From Alphaproteobacteria bacterium (lineage in GTDB: Bacteria > Pseudomonadota > Alphaproteobacteria > Rickettsiales > JABCZZ01), in contig JABCZZ010000005.1 of the NCBI GenBank assembly GCA_013289445.1, positions 3,700-67,699 on the forward strand: DNA of 64,000 bases, given 5' to 3'. The position numbers and the translations under genes were made by a program. The first letter of the stretch is position 1. Every line of letters begins with the position of its first letter. Positions 48,263 to 56,354 of the stretch are shown piece by piece. Below the pieces are notes generated by a model, which saw only the letters and a program-made list of their open reading frames with translations, ran no database searches and had not been told where the DNA came from.

Positions 48263-49435
48263 ATGTACCTGCTCATCAGGATCCTACTTCTCGCGGTCGT
48301 TTTTTCCTCCGCTGCCATATCTGCTGCAAGAGCAGTAGACACCGTCGCCGCACCTTCGATGCTGGCGCCGTTGCCTCCCGAATTACCCCCATTGCCGTCA
48401 GCTTCCACGCCGGCATCGCCTGCGTCTGCGACACCGGCCAGCCCGTCATCGTCATTGCCTCCCGCGAAGATTCCAGGCACGGGACTTACAGAATTAAAAC
48501 TCCCCAATGCGCCAGCGCCGACTCCTGCAGCATCTACAACACCGGCAACAGCTGCTAGCCCTACCGCGGCATTTCCCGAATTGCCCCCATTGCCTCCCTT
48601 GACTGGCACATCCCCGATAAGCGCTCCGCCCGCAAGCATCACCCCCGCATTACCCAAATCCGCAGCAGCGGTCGCTCCAGCTCCTGCTTTGCCGGCAACG
48701 CCTGGCACTCTTCTGCCCGCAACTGCTGCAGCCGCTCCAGCTGCACCGGCAGCGGTTTCCCCATTCCCGGCTCTTCCCCCTTTGCCGGGAACTACGCCGC
48801 CAAGCGCGGCTAAAATAGAAACACTGCCTAGCCCGCCGCCGCCTTCAATAGCCAAGACGACCAGTAATATTTTGCCGCCCTCGACGGTGACGCTGGCTCC
48901 GCCTCCTGCAGCGAGTGCAAAGCCGCCGCAGCCGGTAACGATTGCTGACAATAAGAAGGCAGATGCAGAGGCTCCAAAGAAAATTGCCAAGCATCACAAA
49001 AAGGCAGTGGTTGTGCATGCGCGCTCGGCCACCTATTTCCGTCATGAGCGCTTGTCTTCTGCGATCTACAAGCCAAAATACAACATCCACAACAAGCATC
49101 TTCCTGTGGAGCACACACTGCAGCAATATGATGCGCTTGTGTTCCTGACCACGTCACGTGACGATATCAATGGCCTGCGTGCGCTACTTGATGCCGGGCG
49201 CAAAGTGAATGTAGTCAATCATGCGGGCGACACACCGCTGCTCGTGGCCGTCAAGCACAACGCCATTAATGCTACCCGGTTGCTGATAGCGCGGCATGCG
49301 GATCTCAACGTTACGGATAAAGATGGGCTGACGCCGCTGGCGATTGCCACGCAGCATAATAATTACCCCATCATTCGTGCTCTGGAAGAAATGGGCGCCT
49401 CCGGCAGCGGCCAGCACGCTAGCGCTGCACAGTAG
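48263..49435 (+). CDS. Exported Pro/Ala-rich ankyrin-repeat protein
   Basis: 390 aa. The ATG at 48263 is chosen for its AGGA RBS and for giving a signal peptide (MYLLIRILLLAVVFSSAAIS, cleavage near AARA). Residues ~27-245 are low-complexity Pro/Ala/Ser/Thr with recurring LPPLP and PSxxK units, probably an extended stalk. A basic stretch (KKIAKHHKKAVVVHARS) follows. The C-terminal third (~285-385) has about three ankyrin repeats: INGLRALLDAGRKVNVVNHA, GDTPLLVAVKHNAINATRLL, DGLTPLAIATQHNNYPIIRA. Likely a periplasmic or surface protein-binding module on a wall-spanning stalk. Confidence 0.75.
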   Translation: MYLLIRILLLAVVFSSAAISAARAVDTVAAPSMLAPLPPELPPLPSASTPASPASATPASPSSSLPPAKIPGTGLTELKLPNAPAPTPAASTTPATAASPTAAFPELPPLPPLTGTSPISAPPASITPALPKSAAAVAPAPALPATPGTLLPATAAAAPAAPAAVSPFPALPPLPGTTPPSAAKIETLPSPPPPSIAKTTSNILPPSTVTLAPPPAASAKPPQPVTIADNKKADAEAPKKIAKHHKKAVVVHARSATYFRHERLSSAIYKPKYNIHNKHLPVEHTLQQYDALVFLTTSRDDINGLRALLDAGRKVNVVNHAGDTPLLVAVKHNAINATRLLIARHADLNVTDKDGLTPLAIATQHNNYPIIRALEEMGASGSGQHASAAQ

Positions 49436-49440
49436 CTTAA

Positions 49441-50877
49441 TTACATCATCGAGGGTGTTGCCGACAGCGTTTCTGCTTGCGCAGGCGTCATCTTTTTCTG
49501 CCAGCGTGTAGAAGGTTCTTCCGCTGGCTTTTCCATAGAAGGCGTCTGAGTTGCTGTAGGTGTGATCCAGGGATTGTTGGCGTATGTTGCCAGCTGTTCA
49601 CGAATGCCTTGGCTGATAGCGGAGGCTTCACCTCCCAGATGTTTCTTGCCCGAAAGGTATGAAGTAAGCTGCTCTATCAGCCGCTCACGATTTTCTGAAG
49701 GACTGCGCTGCACCAAGTCTGCCATAACAGCATAAACCGAGCGATCAAGGCTGTTATCAGATTTTACGCCTGCACCATGCCCCTTAGATGAAATAGCCAT
49801 CAGTCCTTCAGCGCTAAGGTTGGTAAACGAGAATACACCGCGGCCTGCCACTGCGCTGGTGCTGATTTCGCCCGCCTTATATTGAATGGCGGTGGCTGTC
49901 GCATGACCAAGTGTACTGATACCAAGTGCTGCACCGGCAGTGCGCAGAGGCTTTTCAGTGACGAATTGCCACGCGCGTGCGAGCCCGGTGTTCTTGGGCT
50001 CATTACGATTGGGTTCTTCTTCCTCGACAAACACCGATACCAGGCCGGAAAATACAGTGAACACGCCGATGCCCATATCGATGATAGCAGTAACAAGGCG
50101 CGAGCCTTTATTCTGCTTGCCGTTCTTGGCGATTTCCTGCCTGACATTTTTATAATCTCTGATGCCGGTCCATAGCATCATCGTGCCGGCAACCCCAAAA
50201 AGCCCATTGGTGATTTCCGCCGGATAACGTTGAAGAAAGTTTAGGACCCTTCTGCCGAAACTTGCGGTATGGCCACTGGACACGGCGCTGATGGCGGCGC
50301 CATCGGGGATACTAACGCCCTGTTTCTTGAGCTCGTTTAGTGTATTGTTGGAAATATCCTTGAGCTGGAAATCGGATTTGTCGCCGCGGCCGAAGAACAT
50401 CATGGCCGGTGTGCCCAGCGCATAGAAAATGCCGGCGATAAGCGCGGCCGGTTTGGTGAGCTTCTTGCCTTCAAAAGCTTCTTTCCAGCCATAGACGAGG
50501 AAGCTCATATCGCCGATGAAATACGCCCAGCCGCTGGCTTTAAGCGTGTTCTTTTTCAGGCTGTCTTCCAGGCTGATCTTATCGCCAATGGAAGCAGATT
50601 TCTGATAATTGCTGGTGACAGCGCCCTGCATTTTCAGCAGGCGCAACAAACTGCTTTCATCTTGCTTCAGGCCGCGCAGTTCAAGGACGGCGCGTCCGTC
50701 TTCGCTGGTGGGCGCCCACAGTATGCCGTGAGCGTTGAAAGCAGATTTAAGCGATTCAAGTTTGGCCGGGTCGCTGCCCGCTCGTGCAAATAGATAAGCA
50801 CGCATGCCGCCACCTGCGGAACGCTCGATGGTCACGTTTTCTATGAGCGAATGATCGTTAAAACGGTAGATGCTCAC
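49441..50877 (-). CDS. Membrane protein of unknown function
   Basis: 478 aa from a GTG start with AGGGA about ten bases upstream. A soluble ~105-residue N-terminal domain is followed by hydrophobic stretches near 115-133 (GWAYFIGDMSFLVYGW), 142-163 (KPAALIAGIFYALGTPAMMF), 222-240 (EITNGLFGVAGTMMLWTG), 262-285 (TAIIDMGIGVFTVFSGLVSV) and ~315-332. The C-terminus is helical and Pro/Thr/Ser-rich. I recognise no family. It converges on the ankyrin gene with a 5-bp gap. Confidence 0.6.
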   Translation of the reverse strand: MSIYRFNDHSLIENVTIERSAGGGMRAYLFARAGSDPAKLESLKSAFNAHGILWAPTSEDGRAVLELRGLKQDESSLLRLLKMQGAVTSNYQKSASIGDKISLEDSLKKNTLKASGWAYFIGDMSFLVYGWKEAFEGKKLTKPAALIAGIFYALGTPAMMFFGRGDKSDFQLKDISNNTLNELKKQGVSIPDGAAISAVSSGHTASFGRRVLNFLQRYPAEITNGLFGVAGTMMLWTGIRDYKNVRQEIAKNGKQNKGSRLVTAIIDMGIGVFTVFSGLVSVFVEEEEPNRNEPKNTGLARAWQFVTEKPLRTAGAALGISTLGHATATAIQYKAGEISTSAVAGRGVFSFTNLSAEGLMAISSKGHGAGVKSDNSLDRSVYAVMADLVQRSPSENRERLIEQLTSYLSGKKHLGGEASAISQGIREQLATYANNPWITPTATQTPSMEKPAEEPSTRWQKKMTPAQAETLSATPSMM

Positions 50878-50930
50878 GCCAGTTTTTCCCTATTACGACT
50901 ACTTTATCATAACGGGTATATGTTAAAAAA

Positions 50931-52415
50931 TTATGACAAACCGGCTGAATTTGCCCGGATTTTACTGTTTCGGCGGCCATAAAGAAAATATATCAGCAAC
51001 CCGGCGGGGATATAATATTCAAAAAGTAGCGCCATCATATTGAAAATGCCTGACATTAGCCAAATGCATGAAACAATGCCCAGCAGCGGTGTCCACGGGA
51101 AAAAGGGGACCTTGAATACACGTTTCATTTGCGGACGCGTATAGCGCAGATAGAGGACGCTAAAACAGACGATAGTGAAGGCAAGCAAAGTACCCAGACT
51201 TACCAGGTCACCCAGAATATCGATAGGTGTGAATCCTGCCACCAATGCAGTAATCAATCCGACGATGAGTGTGTTCCAATGCGGCGTTTTAAGACGGGAA
51301 TGGATGCGGCTGAAGATTTCAGGCAGCAGCCCGTCGCGCGCCATGCTGTAAAAAATGCGTGTCTGGCCGTAAAGCAATACGAGTGTCACAGAGAACATGC
51401 CGATGATGGCGCCGGTTTTGATTGTCCATTTAAGCCAGCCGATATGCAGAACATCCACGGCGACAGCTAAAGGATCGGGCACATTGAGATCTTTGTAGGA
51501 CACCAGACCGGTCAGCACGGCGCCCACCGCAATGTAAAGCACCGTGCAGATAGCCAGCGAGGCAAGAATACCAATCGGCATATCGCGCTGCGGATTCTTG
51601 GCTTCCTGCGCCGCAGTGGAAACGGCCTCAAAACCCACAAATGCAAACGAGATGACCGCGGCGGCGTGCAATATCCCGCCCCAGCCGTAATGCACGACCG
51701 GAATTTTTGTCTGGGTGTCGGCAATGATAACCGGATCGGGGATGAACGGATGCCAGAGCGCGGGATTGATGTAGGGCAGGCCAAAAGCCACTAACAACAC
51801 AAGTACCGTGACCTTGAGCACCACGATAATATTATTGGCTGTCGCTGATTCCTTGACGCCGGCAATCAGCAGTAGCGTGAGCAGCATTACAGAGGCAAAC
51901 GCCGGAAAATTGAACGCAGCACCTATGCTCACCGCTGCCATGCCACCAACATTGGGATCGTAAAGCAGGGTAGGCGTGGCGAACGATGCGGGGATCACGA
52001 TTCCCATGTCCTTCATCAGGCTGACGAAGTAACCCGACCAGCTCACGGCGACTGTGGAGGCGGCGATGCCATACTCAAGAATAAGCAGCCAGCCCATAAT
52101 CCATGCAGGCAGTTCGCCCAGCGTTGCGTAAGCATAGGTATATGCGCTGCCGGAGACGGGCAAGGTGGAGGCGAGCTCCGCATAGCACAAAGCGGCGAAA
52201 GCGCAGGCGATAGCAGCAAGCGCAAAAGAGATGAGAATGGCGGGCCCGGCATACACAGCGGTCTGTTCGCCGGTAAGCGCAAAGATACCCGCACCGACAA
52301 TGCAGCCGATGCCAAGGCTTACGAGATTCATCGCAGAGAGAGAGCGGTTAAGCGGGGACTCGTTGGTCTCGCTCTCAATCTGGTCGATGGGCTTTTTAAT
52401 AAGAAGCATGCGCAT
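50931..52415 (-). CDS. APC family amino acid permease (CAT/YfnA-like)
   Basis: About 494 aa with 12-13 membrane helices, the later ones near 430-485. TM1 is broken by the substrate-binding IGCIVGAGIFALTG, and AELASTLPVSGSAYTYAYAT, GWLLILEYGIAASTVAVSW and AVISFAFVGFEAVSTAAQEA are signatures of the cationic-amino-acid-transporter-like APC group. Start uncertain: two ATGs (52415 and 52409) lie 6 bp apart without a good SD; a TTG further upstream seems less likely. Substrate unknown. Confidence 0.87.
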   Translation of the reverse strand: MRMLLIKKPIDQIESETNESPLNRSLSAMNLVSLGIGCIVGAGIFALTGEQTAVYAGPAILISFALAAIACAFAALCYAELASTLPVSGSAYTYAYATLGELPAWIMGWLLILEYGIAASTVAVSWSGYFVSLMKDMGIVIPASFATPTLLYDPNVGGMAAVSIGAAFNFPAFASVMLLTLLLIAGVKESATANNIIVVLKVTVLVLLVAFGLPYINPALWHPFIPDPVIIADTQTKIPVVHYGWGGILHAAAVISFAFVGFEAVSTAAQEAKNPQRDMPIGILASLAICTVLYIAVGAVLTGLVSYKDLNVPDPLAVAVDVLHIGWLKWTIKTGAIIGMFSVTLVLLYGQTRIFYSMARDGLLPEIFSRIHSRLKTPHWNTLIVGLITALVAGFTPIDILGDLVSLGTLLAFTIVCFSVLYLRYTRPQMKRVFKVPFFPWTPLLGIVSCIWLMSGIFNMMALLFEYYIPAGLLIYFLYGRRNSKIRANSAGLS

Positions 52416-52544
52416 GCGGCAAGTTGTAGAATACCCGACAAGTCTCCGCAACCCGCATTTGCGGCCCGCTTTGCGGCTAAAAGTCGTCTATTGGGCTTGA
52501 AAGCTTGCAGTTCCTGCAGTAAACATCTGCCTCTTTGCAGCCTA

Positions 52545-52619
52545 GACCCCTTCGTCTAACGGTTAGGACACTACCCTCTCAAGGTGGTAATACGGGTTCG
52601 ATTCCCGTAGGGGTCGCCA
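52545..52619 (+). tRNA. tRNA-Glu (anticodon CUC)
   Basis: 75 nt including an encoded CCA. The acceptor stem GACCCCT/AGGGGTC has discriminator G. The anticodon stem CTACC/GGTGG encloses the loop CTCTCAA with anticodon CTC at positions 34-36. The T arm ACGGG-TTCGATT-CCCGT is intact. It reads GAG codons. Confidence 0.95.
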
Positions 52620-52700
52620 CATTTCTGGCTCCAGTCGTTTGCAAAGTGACTGTCTCTTGCCGATGCGAAAGCCCGCAACTGTCTAATCTCTTGAATGGCA

Positions 52701-53177
52701 CTATGTAATAATCATATTCGGCGCCAGATATAGCTCCGCTTTGCGGTGGGCTTCGGTCTGCTGCAGCGAAAATTTTATCTGTTTTTCCCTGAATTCCAGA
52801 TACTGGGCCAGATGCTGTTCTATCTTGGATTTGGTAAAGGGTTTTATGATATATCCTCGCGCTCCTTTTTTCTGCGAAAGCGACACGTCAGCCTCTACCT
52901 TACTGCCAGTAAGCATGGCAATATAGGCCTCCGGCTCGCGCTCACGAATAAAATCAAGCAACTCGAAACCCGTGCCGTCCGGCAAATCGATATCTAAAAA
53001 CGTCATGTGAGGTATATATTCTTCGTATTTTTGTTTTGCTTCTTCCACGCTGCGTGCAAACACTACCTTATGTTTGAATAAGGCGTGCTTTATATCTTTT
53101 CCAAACAGTATTTGGTCTTCCACGATTAAGATGACCAGCTCCGGATGATAGGCCCTCCGGATATTTTCTTCACTCAT
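52701..53177 (-). CDS. Single-domain response regulator
   Basis: 158 aa. The ATG at 53177 has AAGGAG eight bases upstream and overlaps the kinase stop (ATGA). The receiver domain (~14-130) has the acidic pair in ILIVEDQ, the phospho-accepting Asp in MTFLDIDLPDGTGFELLDF, the Thr in AMLTGSK and Lys in YIIKPF. No DNA-binding output domain follows, only a helix. It is presumably phosphorylated by the kinase just upstream and acts by protein contact. Confidence 0.88.
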   Translation of the reverse strand: MSEENIRRAYHPELVILIVEDQILFGKDIKHALFKHKVVFARSVEEAKQKYEEYIPHMTFLDIDLPDGTGFELLDFIREREPEAYIAMLTGSKVEADVSLSQKKGARGYIIKPFTKSKIEQHLAQYLEFREKQIKFSLQQTEAHRKAELYLAPNMIIT

Positions 53178-53941
53178 ATTTGCGTCTCCTTTACTGATGA
53201 CATTGGGAGTATAAATTGGAAACAGCTGCCTTTTCCCGGAGCAGATTCCAGCCATATCTTCCCACCATGCGATTCGACGATCTTACGGCTAAGCGCCAAT
53301 CCCATTCCATGACCGGGATATATCTGCGTGTCATGAAACCGCTGGAAAAGAATAAAAACGGCGTGATGGAATTCCTCATCAATGCCTATGCCATTATCTT
53401 TGATGCAAAACTGCCAGAAATCCCCGGCACGATGTGCGCAGAGGTGAATCCTGGGAACGGGATTGCGAAACTTCAGCGCATTATCGAGAAGCCCGGTAAA
53501 AAGACGTGTCAGCCGACCCTGGTGTCCATAAATCTGCGGCAGGACATCATAAGTTACCCTTGCCTCGCTGGCTCGTATTTTTTCCTCAAGCTCGGCAAGT
53601 GCCGATACGACAATTGCGCTACTGTCCAGCAAACGATACTTAGGGACATATGTATCCAGCCGTAAATATTCGCGCATCCCGTCCGATAATATCTTCAGCT
53701 GCTCGGCCTCATACTTGATGCTTTGCACCGCTTGCGCCATTTTATCCGAGCACGGATATTCGTTCACCGATTGTTCGCATATATTAAAAATCGCACGTAA
53801 TGGAGCCTGCAGATCGTGCGACAGTCCATAGCCTATGATTTCCAGGTCCGCCTTCATGCTTTCCCGGCTGGTCTCCATTGCCGCTTGATTGCAAAAAGAT
53901 GAAAGATTTTCTCTTTTATCGAAGGAGTGAATATCTGACAT
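53174..53941 (-). CDS. Soluble histidine kinase without sensor domain
   Basis: 255 aa, no membrane helix. The HisKA motif IIGYGLSHDLQAPLRAIFNI puts the phospho-His near residue 42, in the SHDLQxPLR form typical of phytochrome-associated kinases. The ATPase domain has the N box LFTGLLDNALKFRNP, the G1 box IKDNGIGIDEE, GHGMGLALSRKIVESHGG and GKGSCFQFILP. Only ~35 residues precede the dimerisation helix, so the signal must come from a partner. It overlaps the receiver gene by 4 bp and diverges from a hybrid kinase. Confidence 0.88.
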   Translation of the reverse strand: MSDIHSFDKRENLSSFCNQAAMETSRESMKADLEIIGYGLSHDLQAPLRAIFNICEQSVNEYPCSDKMAQAVQSIKYEAEQLKILSDGMREYLRLDTYVPKYRLLDSSAIVVSALAELEEKIRASEARVTYDVLPQIYGHQGRLTRLFTGLLDNALKFRNPVPRIHLCAHRAGDFWQFCIKDNGIGIDEEFHHAVFILFQRFHDTQIYPGHGMGLALSRKIVESHGGKIWLESAPGKGSCFQFILPMSSVKETQI

Positions 53942-54159
53942 CGTTAATATTTATAAAAATAAATCGTTAACAAAATTCTAATAATGTTAAATATTATACC
54001 TCACACAATGCAAAAAATCTACAAAACATCAAACCATTCAATATATTGATATATAATTAATTTATCTAAAATTTGATATGTTTTTGTATGTACTTCTTAT
54101 GGTTAACACATTTTTGTCATTATTATTAATTTATTAATATATATTAACTAAAATGATTT

Positions 54160-54176
54160 CCTACCTATGCTGTAGG
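54160..54176 (+). promoter_or_regulatory. Inverted repeat overlapping the hybrid-kinase RBS
   Basis: CCTAC (54160-54164) pairs with GTAGG (54172-54176) across a 7-nt loop; the right arm contains part of the Shine-Dalgarno TAGGAG. The rest of the 236-bp gap 53942-54177 is very AT-rich and holds the two divergent promoters, none clear enough to place. Confidence 0.3.
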
Positions 54177-54183
54177 AGTGGAA

Positions 54184-56148
54184 ATGTCCATTAAGCGAAA
54201 ACTGACGCTGATGACAATGGGAATCAGCATAGCTGCCGTTGTACTGACCGTCACTGCGATTACCGCCTATCTCATTTATGATATGCGCAGAAGCACGATT
54301 GAAGCATTGGCAATAACCACCACTATTACTGGCGATCATAACGCCGCCGCGCTGATATTTTTGGATAATGCCCAAGTCCAGCACAATCTGGAGATTTTCC
54401 ACATAAGTCCCTCCATCCAGCTTGCATGTATCTACGATATGCAAGGCGCATTATTTGCCGGATACCGCGCACCGGATCCCGGCAATGCTGTCTGCCCTGA
54501 TATTCACTTATTGCAACACGAACAGCCTTTGTGGCAGCACTCTATGACAGCGTTTCAGAAAATCAGCAGAAATAAAGAAACGGTGGGTCATATATTTATG
54601 ATGGCCGATGAGCGCGAGATCAATGCTTATGTTAATAAGATCATATTGATCAGTACCCTCACGTCGTTGATGGTACTAGGTGTTACTTTGCTGCTTACCG
54701 TATATTTTCGCCGCACTATCTCTAATCCTATTCTTGAGCTTGCGGGACGCGCGCAGTCTTTCACCCAGGGCCATGATACTTTACAGCAGGCACAATCTAT
54801 TTATCCGGATGAAACCGGTATTCTTGCCCAGGCCTTTAATGAGATGCTGCAAGAAGTGCGCAAGCGCGATCAGGAGCTTAAACAGGTAAATGAGACGCTC
54901 GAGGAAAAAGTAGAGGAGCGCACTTCCCAGCTCGAGGTGGCAAAACGCAAAGCCGAGACCGCCAATGACGCCAAAAGTGCTTTTTTAGCCAATATGAGCC
55001 ACGAGATCCGCACCCCGCTTAATAGTATTATAGGCCTGACCGAATTATTGCTCGATACGAAGCTGGCCGCAGAGCAGGTAAATACCCTTCACATGGTGTT
55101 AAGCTCAAGCGAAATTCTCATTGATATTATTGAAAACATACTCGACTTCTCCAAAATAGAAGCAGGAAAACTGGAGCTCGATTGCATTCCCTTCGATCTG
55201 CCCGAAACTCTTGAAGAGACGGTACGGGTATTTCTTCCCAATATGAAAGAAAGCGGGGTTAGACTGAGTATACAGCTAACGCCAGGCATACCGCGTTATG
55301 TAATGGGCGATCGGGTGCGAGTTCGTCAGATACTTTTAAACCTTATAGGCAATGCGGTTAAATTTACACATAAGGGTTGCATTCATGTCTTGGTGGAGGA
55401 AATGCGGGAAACTGCTTCACCAGGATATGCTAGGATCAAAATTGCCGTAAAAGATACCGGTATTGGCATTCCAACGGAAAAACTGCAGATTATTTTCGAT
55501 AAATTTTCGCAGGCCGATGCCTCTACTACGCGAAAATATGGTGGTACGGGGCTTGGGCTCTCTATCTGCAGGCAGCTTGTACAAATGATGCACGGGGATA
55601 TCGCCGTGGAGAGTATGCCTGGGGTGGGTTCTACATTTACAGCAACAATATTGCTGCAACACTTTGCGCAGGACGCCTTGCCGGTTACCCGTCGCCACCA
55701 GGATGAAGATGCAGATGACAGCAAAGAGGCATTTTTAGCAGGAGCGAACATACTGCTGGTGGAGGATAACAGCTCCAACGGTGAAATCGCAAACCGGATA
55801 CTTCAAAAATTCCATTGTAACACCATGACCGTGCATAACGGCGAAGAGGCATTGGAAATAGTAAAAAATCAACCCTTTGATCTTATTCTGATGGATTGCC
55901 AAATGCCCGAAATGGATGGATTCGAAGCAAGCGCCATTTTGCGCCGGATGCCGCAGCACATTAAAAATATACCTATCATTGCGCTTACCGCCAACGCTAT
56001 GAAAGGCGATAGAGAAAAATGCCTGCAAGCAGGAATGAACGATTTCATTACTAAACCACTGCGTAAGTCGGAATTACGTCACGTATTGATGCATTGGCTG
56101 CCACCTGTAGAAAAGCGTGTGGGAAACAAAGGGGATTTTAAACAGTAA
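54184..56148 (+). CDS. Membrane hybrid sensor histidine kinase with receiver domain
   Basis: 654 aa. The ATG at 54184 is chosen because TAGGAG lies 5 bp upstream. TM1 (~12-33) and TM2 (~152-174) enclose a ~118-residue periplasmic sensor. Then come a HAMP domain (~175-228), a coiled coil ([20 protein letters not shown]), HisKA with [20 protein letters not shown] (His ~276), HATPase with [16 protein letters not shown] and [19 protein letters not shown], and a C-terminal receiver (~525-645) with [17 protein letters not shown], the Asp in [17 protein letters not shown], and FITKPL. No Hpt domain, so phosphorelay needs another protein, possibly linked to the neighbouring kinase/receiver pair. Confidence 0.92.
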   Translation: MSIKRKLTLMTMGISIAAVVLTVTAITAYLIYDMRRSTIEALAITTTITGDHNAAALIFLDNAQVQHNLEIFHISPSIQLACIYDMQGALFAGYRAPDPGNAVCPDIHLLQHEQPLWQHSMTAFQKISRNKETVGHIFMMADEREINAYVNKIILISTLTSLMVLGVTLLLTVYFRRTISNPILELAGRAQSFTQGHDTLQQAQSIYPDETGILAQAFNEMLQEVRKRDQELKQVNETLEEKVEERTSQLEVAKRKAETANDAKSAFLANMSHEIRTPLNSIIGLTELLLDTKLAAEQVNTLHMVLSSSEILIDIIENILDFSKIEAGKLELDCIPFDLPETLEETVRVFLPNMKESGVRLSIQLTPGIPRYVMGDRVRVRQILLNLIGNAVKFTHKGCIHVLVEEMRETASPGYARIKIAVKDTGIGIPTEKLQIIFDKFSQADASTTRKYGGTGLGLSICRQLVQMMHGDIAVESMPGVGSTFTATILLQHFAQDALPVTRRHQDEDADDSKEAFLAGANILLVEDNSSNGEIANRILQKFHCNTMTVHNGEEALEIVKNQPFDLILMDCQMPEMDGFEASAILRRMPQHIKNIPIIALTANAMKGDREKCLQAGMNDFITKPLRKSELRHVLMHWLPPVEKRVGNKGDFKQ

Positions 56149-56222
56149 TGCCTGTCAGTTCCGTCGCGCACAGATAAGTAGCTCAGTGAAGCTGTTCGTT
56201 GTTGTGCTGTGCGCAGGATTCT

Positions 56223-56354
56223 ATGACCTATATCATGGAATGCATACACGTTCTGCAGACGCCTGTCCTTGGCTTTAGTATTGGCCTGCTGCTAAATAGT
56301 GCCTATTGGCTTCTCTTTAGCCTTTTGCAGCAGTGGCGGCGGGCTTATGTCTAA
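56223..56354 (+). CDS. Possible 43-residue hydrophobic ORF
   Basis: An ATG at 56223 with AGGA about four bases upstream encodes one hydrophobic helix (LQTPVLGFSIGLLLNSAYWL) and a basic end (QQWRRAYV). It fills most of the gap after the hybrid kinase and overlaps the convergent aldehyde dehydrogenase 3' end by 38 bp. It may be a small membrane protein or chance; nothing else supports it. Confidence 0.25.
   Translation: MTYIMECIHVLQTPVLGFSIGLLLNSAYWLLFSLLQQWRRAYV

Noticed and set aside
48217..48990. Long Gly/Ala-rich open frame on the minus strand
   Set aside because: It mirrors the Pro/Ala codons of the exported ankyrin protein; no domain, no RBS, and the plus-strand frame has a signal peptide and ankyrin repeats.
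52545..52700. tRNA-Glu as an integration site for a genomic island
   Set aside because: No integrase, no duplicated tRNA 3' end and no composition change were seen downstream.
53942..54177. AT-rich gap as an origin or attachment site
   Set aside because: No DnaA-box series, iterons or direct repeats were found; it is best explained as two divergent promoters.
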